A DNA stretch of 64,000 bases, from the NCBI GenBank assembly GCA_049513455.1, contig JBEKWB010000010.1, positions 35,057 to 99,056 of the forward strand, read 5' to 3'. Below the pieces are notes generated by a model. That model was not told the origin of the DNA. It saw only the letters and a list, made by a program, of their open reading frames with translations, and did not search any database. Position numbers and translations under genes: made by a program. The first letter of the stretch is position 1, and each line of letters begins with the position of its first letter. The stretch comes from Bog-473 sp049513455 (GTDB taxonomy: Bacteria; Actinomycetota; Acidimicrobiia; Acidimicrobiales; RAAP-2). Below, one piece after another: positions 43,003 through 52,046 of this stretch.

Positions 43003-44079
43003 ATGCAATCAGGCGGCGAGAATGGCGACGCATTGCCCACATATGAACTCACAAGTGATTGGGCCGACCTCTCGGCGATCCCCGATGCAGCCTCGTCGTG
43101 GGCGCACAACGGACTCGTCGCCACGGCCAGTGGCGAACTGATCGGGTTCCACGCCGGGCAATTGGTGGCGTTCGACAGGCAGGGCCGCGTGCGACGCCTC
43201 GTTCGACCCGGTCTCACCGAGGGCCATGGCATCACCTTGGTGAGAGAAGGAGATGAGGAGTTCATCTGGATCACCGATCCGGGTTTCGTTCACGTGTGTA
43301 CCAGCGAGGACGGCGATGAAGCCTGGGCGCCGCTGTTCGGCAAGGGTGTCCATGTCGATTCTCGCGAGCCGCGGGTGGTCAAAATGACCCTGGGGGGTGA
43401 GATTCGAACAGAGCTGCCGATTCCAGCGACGGATGGCGAAACTGGACCGGGCATGATGGGGACGTATTGCCCGTGCGGCTCGGCGATCGATGAGGAACGG
43501 CTCGGCGGGAGTGGCGACATATGGGTGGCGGACGGCTACGGATCGAGCCTCGTGCACCGATTCGACAAGCACGGACACCACTTGTCCGCTCTTTCAGGTG
43601 AGGAAGGCGGGGGACGTTTCGTCTGTCCTCACGCCGTCTTCATCGATCGGCGCGCCCATAAATCCCCGGAGCTCTATATCGCCGACCGCGAGAACAAGAG
43701 GGTACAGATCTACGACTTGGAGGGCCGGTATCTGAGGACCATCGGTGAGGGGTTCCTGAGCAGCCCCAGTGGCTTCGTGCAGTGGGGGGAGGCCCTGGTC
43801 GTAGCCGAGCTCTACTCCCGGCTCGCGATTCTCGATGCCGACGACAAACTGATCGGCTACATCGGAAACGACCCGAACGCCGAAGATGGCGGGGCGTGGC
43901 CGGAACGGCCCGGTTGGCCCAACGCCTTGACCGACGACGGGTACGTGCAGGCTCCCCACCTCAGCGATCCTGACCGGTTCAACTCGCCCCACTCCGTAGC
44001 GGTGGACAACGACGGAAACCTCTACATCTCCGAATGGCTCCTTGGTGGCCGCTACTCCAAGCTCACCGTGCAGTCCTAA
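43003..44079 (+). CDS. NHL-repeat six-bladed beta-propeller protein
   Basis: A 358-residue cytoplasmic propeller, 30 bases after the SDR and likely cotranscribed. NHL-type blades are visible: ELYIADRENKRVQIYDLEGR, YLRTIGEGFLSSPSGF, FNSPHSVAVDNDGNLYISEW. There is no signal peptide. The group includes lactonase- and peptidylamidoglycolate-lyase-like enzymes; metal ligand residues could be His82 (EGHGITL) and the His in SPHSVAV, which I infer. A role as a lactonase or hydrolase in the SDR pathway is plausible. Confidence 0.85.
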   Translation: MQSGGENGDALPTYELTSDWADLSAIPDAASSWAHNGLVATASGELIGFHAGQLVAFDRQGRVRRLVRPGLTEGHGITLVREGDEEFIWITDPGFVHVCTSEDGDEAWAPLFGKGVHVDSREPRVVKMTLGGEIRTELPIPATDGETGPGMMGTYCPCGSAIDEERLGGSGDIWVADGYGSSLVHRFDKHGHHLSALSGEEGGGRFVCPHAVFIDRRAHKSPELYIADRENKRVQIYDLEGRYLRTIGEGFLSSPSGFVQWGEALVVAELYSRLAILDADDKLIGYIGNDPNAEDGGAWPERPGWPNALTDDGYVQAPHLSDPDRFNSPHSVAVDNDGNLYISEWLLGGRYSKLTVQS

Positions 44080-44107
44080 CGATCTAATCAACACCGCGCA
44101 TGGTGCA

Positions 44108-44521
44108 CTAAAGGGAGCGACTTGCATTGGCCTGCGCCGTATCCACTACTTCCCACACCTCGACTATGAGATCGTCCCTGAATCGAAACAGAATGTTGTA
44201 CTCAGCGTCATAGATGTTGTTGCCGTGGGTTCGTAGCGCTGTTCTGTTGTAGTGAGCCGACACGAATTCGTCTTCGGCGACCAAATGGTGGATGGTCACG
44301 TGACTCGTGCCGGGCTTGAACCCTTTCCAGCCATCGCCACCGAACCAAGGCACCTGTTCCCATCCATCGAGAGGTCGATCCAGACCGAAAGCCGAGGCAG
44401 CCGACTGCGGGACCCACCACTTCACGTCATCGGCCACCAACGGCCGCATGGCGACGCTGTCGTCGTTCACCAGCGCGATGAGAAAATCGGTGACGACCTG
44501 CTTTCGCTCTTGAATCGACAC
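44108..44521 (-). CDS. SnoaL-like (NTF2-fold) protein
   Basis: A 137-residue NTF2-fold protein from GTG 44521, two bases after the quinone oxidoreductase stop, so in the same operon. The pattern VVTDFLIALVNDDSVAMRPL, DDVKWWVPQ, GTSHVTIHHLVAEDEFVSAH and FRDDLIVEVWEVVDTA fits SnoaL_2/limonene-epoxide-hydrolase-like folds. Such proteins isomerise or hydrate ring compounds. Placed after a P450 and a reductase, it may act on their product. Confidence 0.87.
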   Translation of the reverse strand: MSIQERKQVVTDFLIALVNDDSVAMRPLVADDVKWWVPQSAASAFGLDRPLDGWEQVPWFGGDGWKGFKPGTSHVTIHHLVAEDEFVSAHYNRTALRTHGNNIYDAEYNILFRFRDDLIVEVWEVVDTAQANASRSL

Positions 44522-44523
44522 GT

Positions 44524-45582
44524 CTACTTGCCACTCCCTGTCGGCGTCCGTACCACCGTGCGACCGGTCGTCTCGCGCCGCTCGAGCGCTTCGAGCTCGG
44601 CGGGGACATCGACGAACTCGATCTGCCGGCCGATCACGGGGCGGACCGTTCCGTTCCGGGCGAGGTGGAGCACGCGGTTCCAGATTTCGACGCCCTGTGC
44701 GGTGGAGAGAAAGTTCAGGCCGAACATACGAGTCGCCCGGGGCGAGTCGACGAACGCGAAGCAGATTCCGACAAGATCAAAATTCCCGTAAATACTCGGC
44801 TGGATCGACATGGGACGCTCTTCCTCTTCGATGCCCGAAGCGAACCCTATGATCAGGTGGCGACCGTTGAACGCCATGACCCGAAACGTCTCCGTCGTCA
44901 CTGCGCCACCCACGGTGTCGAATGCCACGTCGACCCCCCGCCCGTTGGTGACGTCGTCAACGAAGGCGACGAAGTCATCAGTGCGGTAGTTCACGCCGTA
45001 GTCGGCACCCAGAGATCGGCTAAAGTCGACCTTCTCGTCGGTTCCCGCCGTCGCTATCACCGTCGCGCCGAACGCCTTGGCCAGTTGGACGGCGGCCGAT
45101 CCGGCGCCACCGGCCGCCGCGTGGACGAGGACGACATCACCGGGTCCGACCCGTCCTCGGACGCGCAGCGCCAGGTAGCTGAGCAGATACGGGAAGTACA
45201 TCGCGATTCCCTCGGCCGCGCTGAGCCACTTGGGAAGCAGTTGGAGGCTCGACCCGTCGCACAGGACCGCCGACGCGTAGGCACCCTGCGCTCCCGAGGC
45301 GACTCCGACGACTCGCCGGCCGAGAAACGCCTCACACCCCGGTCCGGCCGCCTCGACCGTTCCGGCGGCGGCCATTCCGACAACGAAGGGGGGTTCGAAC
45401 TTCAACAGCCCGTACCGACCGCGGATGGTGTCGATGTCGTTGAAGTCGAGGCAAAACGCCTCCGCGTTGATCCGTACCTGGTTGGCCCCCGGTTCGCCGA
45501 TCTCCACGGTCCGGATCTCGAGGGCGTCGGTCGGCGCACTCAGCCGGGTGACCACCCATGCGGTCGCTTCGATCGTTGTCAC
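44524..45582 (-). CDS. zinc-independent alcohol dehydrogenase/quinone oxidoreductase (MDR family)
   Basis: A 352-residue medium-chain reductase from GTG 45582, overlapping the P450 stop as GTGA. The GroES-like domain carries FVVGMAAAGTVEAAGPG; the Rossmann motif is AAAGGAGSAAVQLAKAFGAT; VDVAFDTVGGAVTTETFRVM follows. Structural and catalytic zinc ligands are absent, as in NADPH:quinone reductases and enoyl reductases. It would reduce an activated double bond or quinone made along the P450 route. Confidence 0.92.
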   Translation of the reverse strand: MTTIEATAWVVTRLSAPTDALEIRTVEIGEPGANQVRINAEAFCLDFNDIDTIRGRYGLLKFEPPFVVGMAAAGTVEAAGPGCEAFLGRRVVGVASGAQGAYASAVLCDGSSLQLLPKWLSAAEGIAMYFPYLLSYLALRVRGRVGPGDVVLVHAAAGGAGSAAVQLAKAFGATVIATAGTDEKVDFSRSLGADYGVNYRTDDFVAFVDDVTNGRGVDVAFDTVGGAVTTETFRVMAFNGRHLIIGFASGIEEEERPMSIQPSIYGNFDLVGICFAFVDSPRATRMFGLNFLSTAQGVEIWNRVLHLARNGTVRPVIGRQIEFVDVPAELEALERRETTGRTVVRTPTGSGK

Positions 45583-46808
45583 CGGGAGCCTCCGTAGTGA
45601 ACCGGCAGGCGTTTGATGCCGTTGAGCCACGACGAGCGGAGGCGACGGGGCGGGCCCATCAATTTCGCGTCGCCCAGTTCGTCGGCCAGGACTTCGAACA
45701 TCACCTTCAGCTCCAAGCGCGAGAGGTTGGCCCCGAGGCAGTAATGAGAGCCGCCCGCTCCGAAGGTGACGTGGGGATTGCGCGAGCGACCGATGTCAAA
45801 CCTCCGGGGGTCGTCGAAGGCCTCCTCGTCGAAGTTGGCGGAGGCGAAATACAAGCCCACCCGCTCGCCCCGGCGTACCAAGTGACCGGCGACCTCGATG
45901 TCCTCGCTGGCCGTGCGCTGGAGGACCACCGCGGGCGAGGCCCAGCGCAGGATCTCGTCGACCGCGGTCGCTGGTCGTTCCGACCGCCACCGTTCCCACT
46001 GGTCCGGATGTTCCAAGAAGGCCAACATCCCGTGGGTGATCGCCTGCCGGGTGGTCTCGTTCCCCGCCACGGCCAGAATCATGAAGAAGAACCCGAACTC
46101 TTCACTGGTCAGGCGTTCGCCGTTGGCGTCGGGGCGCACGAGTCGGCTGGTGACGTCCCCGAGATCAAAATTCATCCGGGCCTCGGCGGCCGCGTGGGCG
46201 TAGACGAACATCTCGACGGTGCCCGACATGTCGTCGCTGGCATACTCCGGGTCCTCGCTGCCGGCCATCTGGTCGCTCCAGTCGAAGAACTGCTGCCGAT
46301 CGGCGTCAGGAATGCCCATGAGGCCTGCGATGGCCTGCAAGGGCAGATGACGAGCCACGTCGACCACGAAGTCGCCGGTGCCGTCGTTTCTGGCCGCCCA
46401 CACAATCCGGTGGGCCTGCTCGCGCAGGTCGTCCTCGAGACCCGCCAAAGCACGCGGCGTGAAGCACCGGTTTCCCACACTACGAACCCGAGTGTGCCGG
46501 GGCGGGTCCATGCAGAGGAGCAGGTTCTTGGTGGCTTCGCCCGTAGGGTCGGACGCGTCCAGCCGGCGAGCGAAGGCGGAGTTGGCCTCCACCGACCAAC
46601 CCGGACTCCTCGTGACCGCCGAGACATCGGCGTGGCGGGTGAGCGCCCAAAAGCCACCGTCGCCGTAATCCGATCCGGTGCAAGCCTGCGGGTTCCACCG
46701 GATCGGTTGATGACGGCGCAGCCAGGCGAATTCGTCGAGGGGGAGATGATCGGCCAGCAGGTCGGGATCGGTCAGATCGAGGTGGGCGTCGACTGGAGTC
46801 GAGGGCAC
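45579..46808 (-). CDS. cytochrome P450, CYP125/CYP142-like
   Basis: A 409-residue P450 from GTG 46808 with GGAGG nine bases upstream. I-helix AGNETT (248-253) inside FFMILAVAGNETTRQAITHG, ExxR as Glu285 and Arg288, heme loop FGAGGSHYC (349-357) followed by LGANLSRLEL. This set is characteristic of CYP125-type enzymes that hydroxylate the cholesterol side chain at C26, and of their relatives; the exact family needs alignment. First gene of a three-gene operon with a reductase and a SnoaL-like protein, divergent from a TetR gene. Confidence 0.93.
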   Translation of the reverse strand: MPSTPVDAHLDLTDPDLLADHLPLDEFAWLRRHQPIRWNPQACTGSDYGDGGFWALTRHADVSAVTRSPGWSVEANSAFARRLDASDPTGEATKNLLLCMDPPRHTRVRSVGNRCFTPRALAGLEDDLREQAHRIVWAARNDGTGDFVVDVARHLPLQAIAGLMGIPDADRQQFFDWSDQMAGSEDPEYASDDMSGTVEMFVYAHAAAEARMNFDLGDVTSRLVRPDANGERLTSEEFGFFFMILAVAGNETTRQAITHGMLAFLEHPDQWERWRSERPATAVDEILRWASPAVVLQRTASEDIEVAGHLVRRGERVGLYFASANFDEEAFDDPRRFDIGRSRNPHVTFGAGGSHYCLGANLSRLELKVMFEVLADELGDAKLMGPPRRLRSSWLNGIKRLPVHYGGSR

Positions 46809-46838
46809 GACGGCATACCTCCACGAGTGAAACCACCG

Positions 46839-46892
46839 GACACCGAGGACCGTAGGCTTTGAAACTAGGCGGTGTCAACTAGTCTGGACACG
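46839..46892. promoter_or_regulatory. divergent promoter region with repeated GTGTC/GACAC half-sites
   Basis: GACACCG (46839-46845), CGGTGTC (46870-46876) and GACACG (46887-46892) lie in the 86-base gap between the CYP125-like operon and the second TetR gene. The last two form an inverted pair with a 10-base centre. On the minus strand TTGACA (46879-46874) is a perfect -35 facing the P450. On the plus strand TTGAAA (46859-46864) and TAGTCT (46880-46885) place a start very near the TetR ATG at 46895, suggesting a leaderless transcript. Likely operator for the TetR protein. Confidence 0.45.
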
Positions 46893-46894
46893 AT

Positions 46895-47509
46895 ATGGAC
46901 TACCAGGTGACGATGCCCTTCAAGGGGATCAGTGCCGTCGACCGGCGCAGTGATCGGCGGGCCCGTCTGGTGAAGGCAGCCTTTGCGATCGCCGGAACCG
47001 AGGGTGCGGGCGCGATCGGTGTCGGCCGGGTGTGTCTGGACGCCGGACTCACCAAGCGGTACTTCTACGAAAGCTTCACGTCCCTGGCGGAACTCCAGAG
47101 CGCTGTCGTCGACCACGCCATCGCCGTGATGTCGGAGCGAGTCGATCCGTTCCGTCCCGCAGGACCCGGTGGACCGCCACAAGCCTGGCTCGAAGCGTTC
47201 GTCGGTGCGTTGGTGGACGATGAGTGTCTCGCTCGAGTGCTGCTGGCCGAGACCCACGGAGGAGCGCTCAGCCCCTTTCGGCACCAGATCATCGACGTGG
47301 CCATTGCGGGCATGGCGCCCCCGGGCTCGGACCCGCAAGCGGACCTTCGGGCTCGCCTCGTGGCCTACGCGCAGATCGGCGCGCTGAGCGAGTTGTGCTT
47401 GGCATGGCACCGGGGGCACCTGGTGATGGAGCGCGCGACACTGGTCGAGGTGCTGGCCGACCTCTTCGTCCGCATCAATGGGGCCGGCGTCCCGAACCGG
47501 CCCCGCTAA
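46895..47509 (+). CDS. TetR family regulator
   Basis: A 204-residue regulator. The helix-turn-helix domain reads RRARLVKAAFAIAGTEGAGA then IGVGRVCLDAGLTKRYFYES, with the KRYFYESF ending of the TetR recognition helix. The C-terminal domain (RDLRARLVAYAQIGALSELC) belongs to the ligand-binding type. It diverges from the CYP125-like operon across repeated GTGTC/GACAC half-sites and precedes the ABC importer by 169 bases, so either or both may be its targets. Confidence 0.9.
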   Translation: MDYQVTMPFKGISAVDRRSDRRARLVKAAFAIAGTEGAGAIGVGRVCLDAGLTKRYFYESFTSLAELQSAVVDHAIAVMSERVDPFRPAGPGGPPQAWLEAFVGALVDDECLARVLLAETHGGALSPFRHQIIDVAIAGMAPPGSDPQADLRARLVAYAQIGALSELCLAWHRGHLVMERATLVEVLADLFVRINGAGVPNRPR

Positions 47510-47678
47510 ACGGACCCGCGGTTCCAGTACGTGAATTCAATGGAAGCTTTCCCGAAGGAAAACCGGTCTCCAGCATCGTCTTTCAGCTTCGCCTACCATG
47601 TGCCGACCGACCGACCCCCGCTTGGGTGGCCGTGCTGATTTAATGATCGTCGCAAACGACTCTGGGGAGGGCATGAGG

Positions 47679-49058
47679 ATGTTCTGCAAGGGGCTGACCC
47701 AACTTCGAAAAGCGGCCCTGCCGCTGGCCATGGCGGCAGTGATTTTCGCCGGAACATCCGTCGCACTCTCGTCGACGACCGCGGCCGCGGCGACGTCGGC
47801 GTCGAGTTCGAGCGGCGTGTGGCCCGGGGTCGGCAAAATTTGCGAGCCGGGACCGGGTGGTGCCTCCTCGGTCCGCGGTGTGGGCTCCAAGACCATCAAC
47901 ATCGCCGTCTTCAACGACGCCTCCAACACCATTGACCCGGGACTCGAGGCGGAGTTCCCCCAGCAGGCCACCGCCTTCGCGGACTGGTGCAACGCCGCCG
48001 GGGGCATCGACGGGCGCAAGATCGTGATCGACAACCGCGACGCGGCGCTGTTCAACGCGGCGCAGGAAGCGACAGCCGCTTGCCAGAGCGACTTCATGGC
48101 GGTCGGCGGCGGCATGGCCCTCGACCAGCCGTCCGTGCCCATCCGTGAGAAGTGCGGGCTGGGACAGATCAGCGGCTACGTCGTCTCGAACGCCTCCGAC
48201 CTTGCCACCGACCAGGTCGACCCTACCGGCACCAGCACAAACTCGGTTTCCGCGGGATGGTTCTTCGCGCTAGCCAAGGCCTACCCGAAGGCGGTCAAGG
48301 TGTCCGGCATGGGCGGGTCCGACACCCCTTCCGTTCTCGAGTCCGAAATGAAGTATGAGTTCGCCGCCGAGGCGGCGGGTTGGACCGTCGTCGACTTCCT
48401 CGAACCCCCCACTTCGGTGGAGAACTGGGCGCCCTACGTCGAGCAATACCAGCAAAAGGGGGTCACGGCCCTGTGGCCGGCCGACAATGCCAACTTCACC
48501 CCCTTCGCCCAGGCGATGACGACCGCCGGCTACCACCCCGCCTTCGTCTCGCTGGGGACCCAGTTCGACAACTCCCAGACGCAGCAAGCCGTGGCGGCCA
48601 ACCCCACTCTGCCCCCGGTCTACGTCGAGACGCAGTGGTGGCCACTCGCGCAGGCCTCGCAGAACCCCTCGACCGAAGAGCTCGTCACCACCATGCACAA
48701 ATATGCCAAAGGCGACACCATCGACTTCGACGACGAGGAGGGGGCCGAGTCGTGGCTCCTGTGGGCCAAGGCGGCCTCGGCCTGCGGCGCCAGCAACCTC
48801 ACGGTGACCTGCGTGCTGAACAAGGCCGCCGCCACGACGAACTGGGACGCCGGGGGCATTCAGGCCCCCGTTGCAAAATTGGTGCTGTCCAACGACAACC
48901 CCCAGCCCTCCCCTTGTTACGCCATGCTCCAGTTGACAGCCAAGGCGATCGTCTACGACAAGAAGCTCACCCATCCCACCCAGTCCATCTGGAACTGCAA
49001 CCCCGAGAACGTCGTCCACCTGACCGCAGCCCAGGTGGCGCAGTTGAACGCCCTATGA
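47679..49058 (+). CDS. ABC importer substrate-binding protein, branched-chain/amide (HAAT) type
   Basis: An exported type I periplasmic-binding protein of 459 residues. I start at ATG 47679 because GGAGG is eight bases away; ATG 47673 is only two bases from it. The signal peptide is KAALPLAMAAVIFAGTSVAL with a Ser/Ala-rich stretch after it. The body follows LivJ-like proteins: FPQQATAFADWCNAAGGIDG and AQEATAACQSDFMAVGGGMA, then GGSDTPSVLESEMKYEFAAE. It lacks a lipobox cysteine near the signal end. It begins the importer genes; the ligand might be a sterol side-chain product or organic acid, which is inference from neighbours. Confidence 0.9.
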   Translation: MFCKGLTQLRKAALPLAMAAVIFAGTSVALSSTTAAAATSASSSSGVWPGVGKICEPGPGGASSVRGVGSKTINIAVFNDASNTIDPGLEAEFPQQATAFADWCNAAGGIDGRKIVIDNRDAALFNAAQEATAACQSDFMAVGGGMALDQPSVPIREKCGLGQISGYVVSNASDLATDQVDPTGTSTNSVSAGWFFALAKAYPKAVKVSGMGGSDTPSVLESEMKYEFAAEAAGWTVVDFLEPPTSVENWAPYVEQYQQKGVTALWPADNANFTPFAQAMTTAGYHPAFVSLGTQFDNSQTQQAVAANPTLPPVYVETQWWPLAQASQNPSTEELVTTMHKYAKGDTIDFDDEEGAESWLLWAKAASACGASNLTVTCVLNKAAATTNWDAGGIQAPVAKLVLSNDNPQPSPCYAMLQLTAKAIVYDKKLTHPTQSIWNCNPENVVHLTAAQVAQLNAL

Positions 49059-49138
49059 GCGCGGCTGGCCGCGGCGACGGGTGCAAATTGCGTAGTCTTG
49101 CCAGGTGAGGCGACCGATCACTCTGTCGGGGGGCGGCT

Positions 49139-51310
49139 GTGCATGAATTCATCATCTTCACCATCGGCGGCCTGGCTGCGGCGGGCATCTACGCGATAAC
49201 AGCGAGCGGCCTCACCCTCACGTACACGACGACCGGCATCTTCAACTGGGCGCACGGCGCCATCGGGATGATCTGCGCCTTCTTCTACTGGCAGCTGACC
49301 ATCGGCTGGGGCTGGCCGGTGCTCGTCTCCATGTTCGTCTGCCTCTTCGTGCTGGCGCCCGTCATCGGGATCGTGATCGAAGCGTCAGTGATGCGCCGGC
49401 TCGAAGGGGTCTCGGAGGCGGCCAAACTGGTCGTCACGCTTTCCATCGCGCTCATGCTCCTGGGTATTGCGCAGTGGATCTGGAATCCCACGACCTATCG
49501 GGCGCTACCCCCCCTCTTCAACAACGACACCTTGGTCCTCGGGTCGATCAGGATCTCCTACGACGACGTGACCATCTTGATCCTGGCCCTGGTCGTCGCT
49601 GTGGGGCTGCGGCTCTTCCTTTACCGCACCAGGATCGGCGTCACCATGCGGGCCAGCGTCGACGACCGGACGCTCACCTCGCTCAATGGGTCGAGCGCCA
49701 TCACCAATACCCGCAATGCCTGGATCATCGGCTCCATGCTGGCCGCGCTGGCGGGGATCCTCATCGCACCCACCCTCACCCTGTCGGCCCCTGCGCTGAC
49801 GCTGCTCATCGTCAACGCCTACGCGGCGTCGGTCATCGGGCGCCTGCGCTCCATTCCGATGACCTTCGTGGGTGCGATCGTTCTGGGCCTCTCCATCGCA
49901 TACGCGGTGGCCTACCTGCCCCAGAACCCCTACGTCCAGGGGTTCGACAGCGCGGTGCCAGCGATCCTCCTCTTCCTTGCCCTGTTACTCCTGCCCCAGG
50001 CGCACCTCCGCGGGCACCGACAACTCCGGAGCCGCGAGCTCGCCTTCCGTCCTTCCTGGAACGGCACCGGCCTGTTCTGCGTCGGCACGATCATCGTCGC
50101 CATCTTCTTCGCCACCACCGTCGGCAAAGCCGACATGTTCGCCCTCAATAAGATGTGGGGTCTGGCTATCGTCGGGCTCTCGCTCATCCCCATCGTCGGC
50201 TACGCCGGGCGCCTTTCGTTGTGCCAGATGACCTTCGCCGGCATCGGCGCCACCATGGTGGGCCACCTGGGGACGCAGGGGAACCCCCTCACCCTCCTGG
50301 CCGCAGCCGGGGTGTGCGCGGTGGTCGGCGTCATCGTCGCCATCCCCGCCCTGCGGCTCGAGGGCATCTACTTCGCCCTGGCCACGGCGGCATTCTCCGT
50401 CACCATGGACAACTGGGTGTTCCAGCTCCCCTCCTTCGACCTCTTCGGGCACCCCTACGCGCCCTTCGGCTCGGGGACGCTCGTCTTCCCTGCTTTCCGC
50501 ATCGGTTCGCTGGCGCTCAAGTCCGAGAGGTCGCAGTTCATCGCGGGGGCGGTGGCCTTCGGGATCCTGGTCCTGCTCGTCGTCGCCCTGCGGCGATCGC
50601 AGTTCGGCCAACGCCTCCTGGCCATGAAGGACAGTCCCGCCGCGTGTGCAACGCTGGGCATGAACGGCCGGGCGTCGCTCGTCGGCGTGTTCGCCTTCTC
50701 GGCCGCCCTGGCCGGGGTAGGTGGCGGCATCTACGGCATGGAGGTCGGCAGCGCCAACCCGACGCTCTTCCAGCTCTTCAACGGCCTCTCCATCCTTCTG
50801 GTGATGGTCATCATGGGACTCACATCGTTGGGAGCTGCGGGCTTGAACGGCCTCTACCAGGGGTCGCCGTTCTTCACCAACTTCTTCCCTTCGCTCACCC
50901 AGTTGCCGCTGGTTCTCGTCGGCCTCGGTGGCGTCGGCGTGGGCACCACGCCCAATGGGACCCTCCCGGGCAGTGTCCGACCGGTCTATTTCTCGGTAGT
51001 GCGGCGCCGCTGGCTGCTGGCCCTGATCGTGGCGGTGTTCGCGCTGGCCTGGGCGCTCCGCCTGGGCGGGGCCATCGGCAACTGGCCGATGACGATCATC
51101 ATCCTGGTCGACCTCATGCTGTTCCCCGTCCCGGCCTATGTCGTCGACTACCGGGCGAGGATCGCGCCGCCCGCGTTCGGCCTTCCGGAGCGCCGTTCGA
51201 AGGAGAAGCGGGACGCCTGGTTCGCCGAGGCGGTGTCCGACGAGGAACCCGTCGGGCCGGCCGACCCGCTCGCCGCGCTGTCGGGGGCCGGAGGCACCAG
51301 TGGGACTTGA
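49139..51310 (+). CDS. fused LivH-LivM branched-chain type ABC permease
   Basis: A 723-residue membrane protein from GTG 49139. Residues about 1-295 are a LivH-type permease (GLTLTYTTTGIFNWAHGAIG is its opening signature). Residues about 315-640 are a LivM-type permease (GYAGRLSLCQMTFAGIGATM and the coupling loop SPAACATLGMNGRASLVGVF). A further two membrane segments and a charged cytoplasmic tail (LPERRSKEKRDAWFAEAV) follow. Normally the two subunits are separate genes; fusion fixes a 1:1 stoichiometry. The last codons overlap the ATPase gene by 11 bases. Confidence 0.92.
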   Translation: MHEFIIFTIGGLAAAGIYAITASGLTLTYTTTGIFNWAHGAIGMICAFFYWQLTIGWGWPVLVSMFVCLFVLAPVIGIVIEASVMRRLEGVSEAAKLVVTLSIALMLLGIAQWIWNPTTYRALPPLFNNDTLVLGSIRISYDDVTILILALVVAVGLRLFLYRTRIGVTMRASVDDRTLTSLNGSSAITNTRNAWIIGSMLAALAGILIAPTLTLSAPALTLLIVNAYAASVIGRLRSIPMTFVGAIVLGLSIAYAVAYLPQNPYVQGFDSAVPAILLFLALLLLPQAHLRGHRQLRSRELAFRPSWNGTGLFCVGTIIVAIFFATTVGKADMFALNKMWGLAIVGLSLIPIVGYAGRLSLCQMTFAGIGATMVGHLGTQGNPLTLLAAAGVCAVVGVIVAIPALRLEGIYFALATAAFSVTMDNWVFQLPSFDLFGHPYAPFGSGTLVFPAFRIGSLALKSERSQFIAGAVAFGILVLLVVALRRSQFGQRLLAMKDSPAACATLGMNGRASLVGVFAFSAALAGVGGGIYGMEVGSANPTLFQLFNGLSILLVMVIMGLTSLGAAGLNGLYQGSPFFTNFFPSLTQLPLVLVGLGGVGVGTTPNGTLPGSVRPVYFSVVRRRWLLALIVAVFALAWALRLGGAIGNWPMTIIILVDLMLFPVPAYVVDYRARIAPPAFGLPERRSKEKRDAWFAEAVSDEEPVGPADPLAALSGAGGTSGT

Positions 51311-52046
51311 AATCGAAGCAGTCTCGGTTCGCTTCGGGGGCTTAGCAGCGCTGTCCGAGGTGACGGTCAGCGCGTCCGAGGGTGCGATCACAGGGTTGAT
51401 CGGGCCGAACGGAGCCGGCAAGACGACCTTGTTCAACGTGGTCACGGGGATGCAGCGCCCCAACGCGGGGACCGTGCGCCTCGACGGTCGGGACCTGCGT
51501 GGGCTCTCATCGTATCGCCGGGCCCGCCTCGGGCTCGGCCGCACGTTCCAACGCCTGGAGCTCTTCGGATCCCTTACCGTCGCCGAGAACATCGGGGTCG
51601 CCGCATCCATCGGGCAGCGACGGGTTGTGAAGGCGAGGACGAAAGCGCACCAAGGGATCCGCGAGGAGATACTGGACCGGGTGGGACTGAGGTCGGTGGC
51701 CAACGAACGGGCCGACACCTTGCCGACGGGGACCGGTCGCCTCGTCGAGCTGGCGCGCGCCCTGGCCACCAGGCCCAAGGTCCTCCTCCTCGACGAACCG
51801 GCGGCGGGTCAGGACCTAGACGAAACCGAGCGCTTCTCGGGCATCCTGCGCGGCCTGGCGAGCGACGGCCTGACCATTCTGCTGGTGGAGCACGACATGG
51901 AGCTGGTCATGAAGGTCTGCCACACCATCGCGGTCCTCGACTACGGCCGCATCATCTGCACCGGCACACCGGCGCAGGTCCGGGCCGACCCCGAAGTGCA
52001 GGCCGCGTATCTCGGCACGGTGACGGAGGCTGTGGCCGATGCCTGA
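51300..52046 (+). CDS. LivG-type ABC importer ATPase
   Basis: A 248-residue ATPase from GTG 51300, with GGAGG five bases upstream inside the end of the permease gene. Walker A is GPNGAGKTT, the Q-loop segment LGRTFQRLELF is typical of LivG, and Walker B is VLLLDEPAAGQD. The ABC signature is unusual, LPTGTGRLVELARAL in place of LSGGQ-like or the LivG LPYGxQR form. It pairs with the LivF-type ATPase, overlapping its start by eight bases. Confidence 0.92.
   Translation: MGLEIEAVSVRFGGLAALSEVTVSASEGAITGLIGPNGAGKTTLFNVVTGMQRPNAGTVRLDGRDLRGLSSYRRARLGLGRTFQRLELFGSLTVAENIGVAASIGQRRVVKARTKAHQGIREEILDRVGLRSVANERADTLPTGTGRLVELARALATRPKVLLLDEPAAGQDLDETERFSGILRGLASDGLTILLVEHDMELVMKVCHTIAVLDYGRIICTGTPAQVRADPEVQAAYLGTVTEAVADA

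Noticed and set aside
40077..47509. Antibiotic biosynthetic gene cluster
   Set aside because: P450s, SDRs and SnoaL-like proteins are present but there is no PKS, NRPS, terpene synthase or other scaffold enzyme; catabolism fits better.
49985..51778. Very long open frame antisense to the fused permease and LivG
   Set aside because: The translation is Glu/Arg/Gln-rich without domains and mirrors hydrophobic codons of the real genes.
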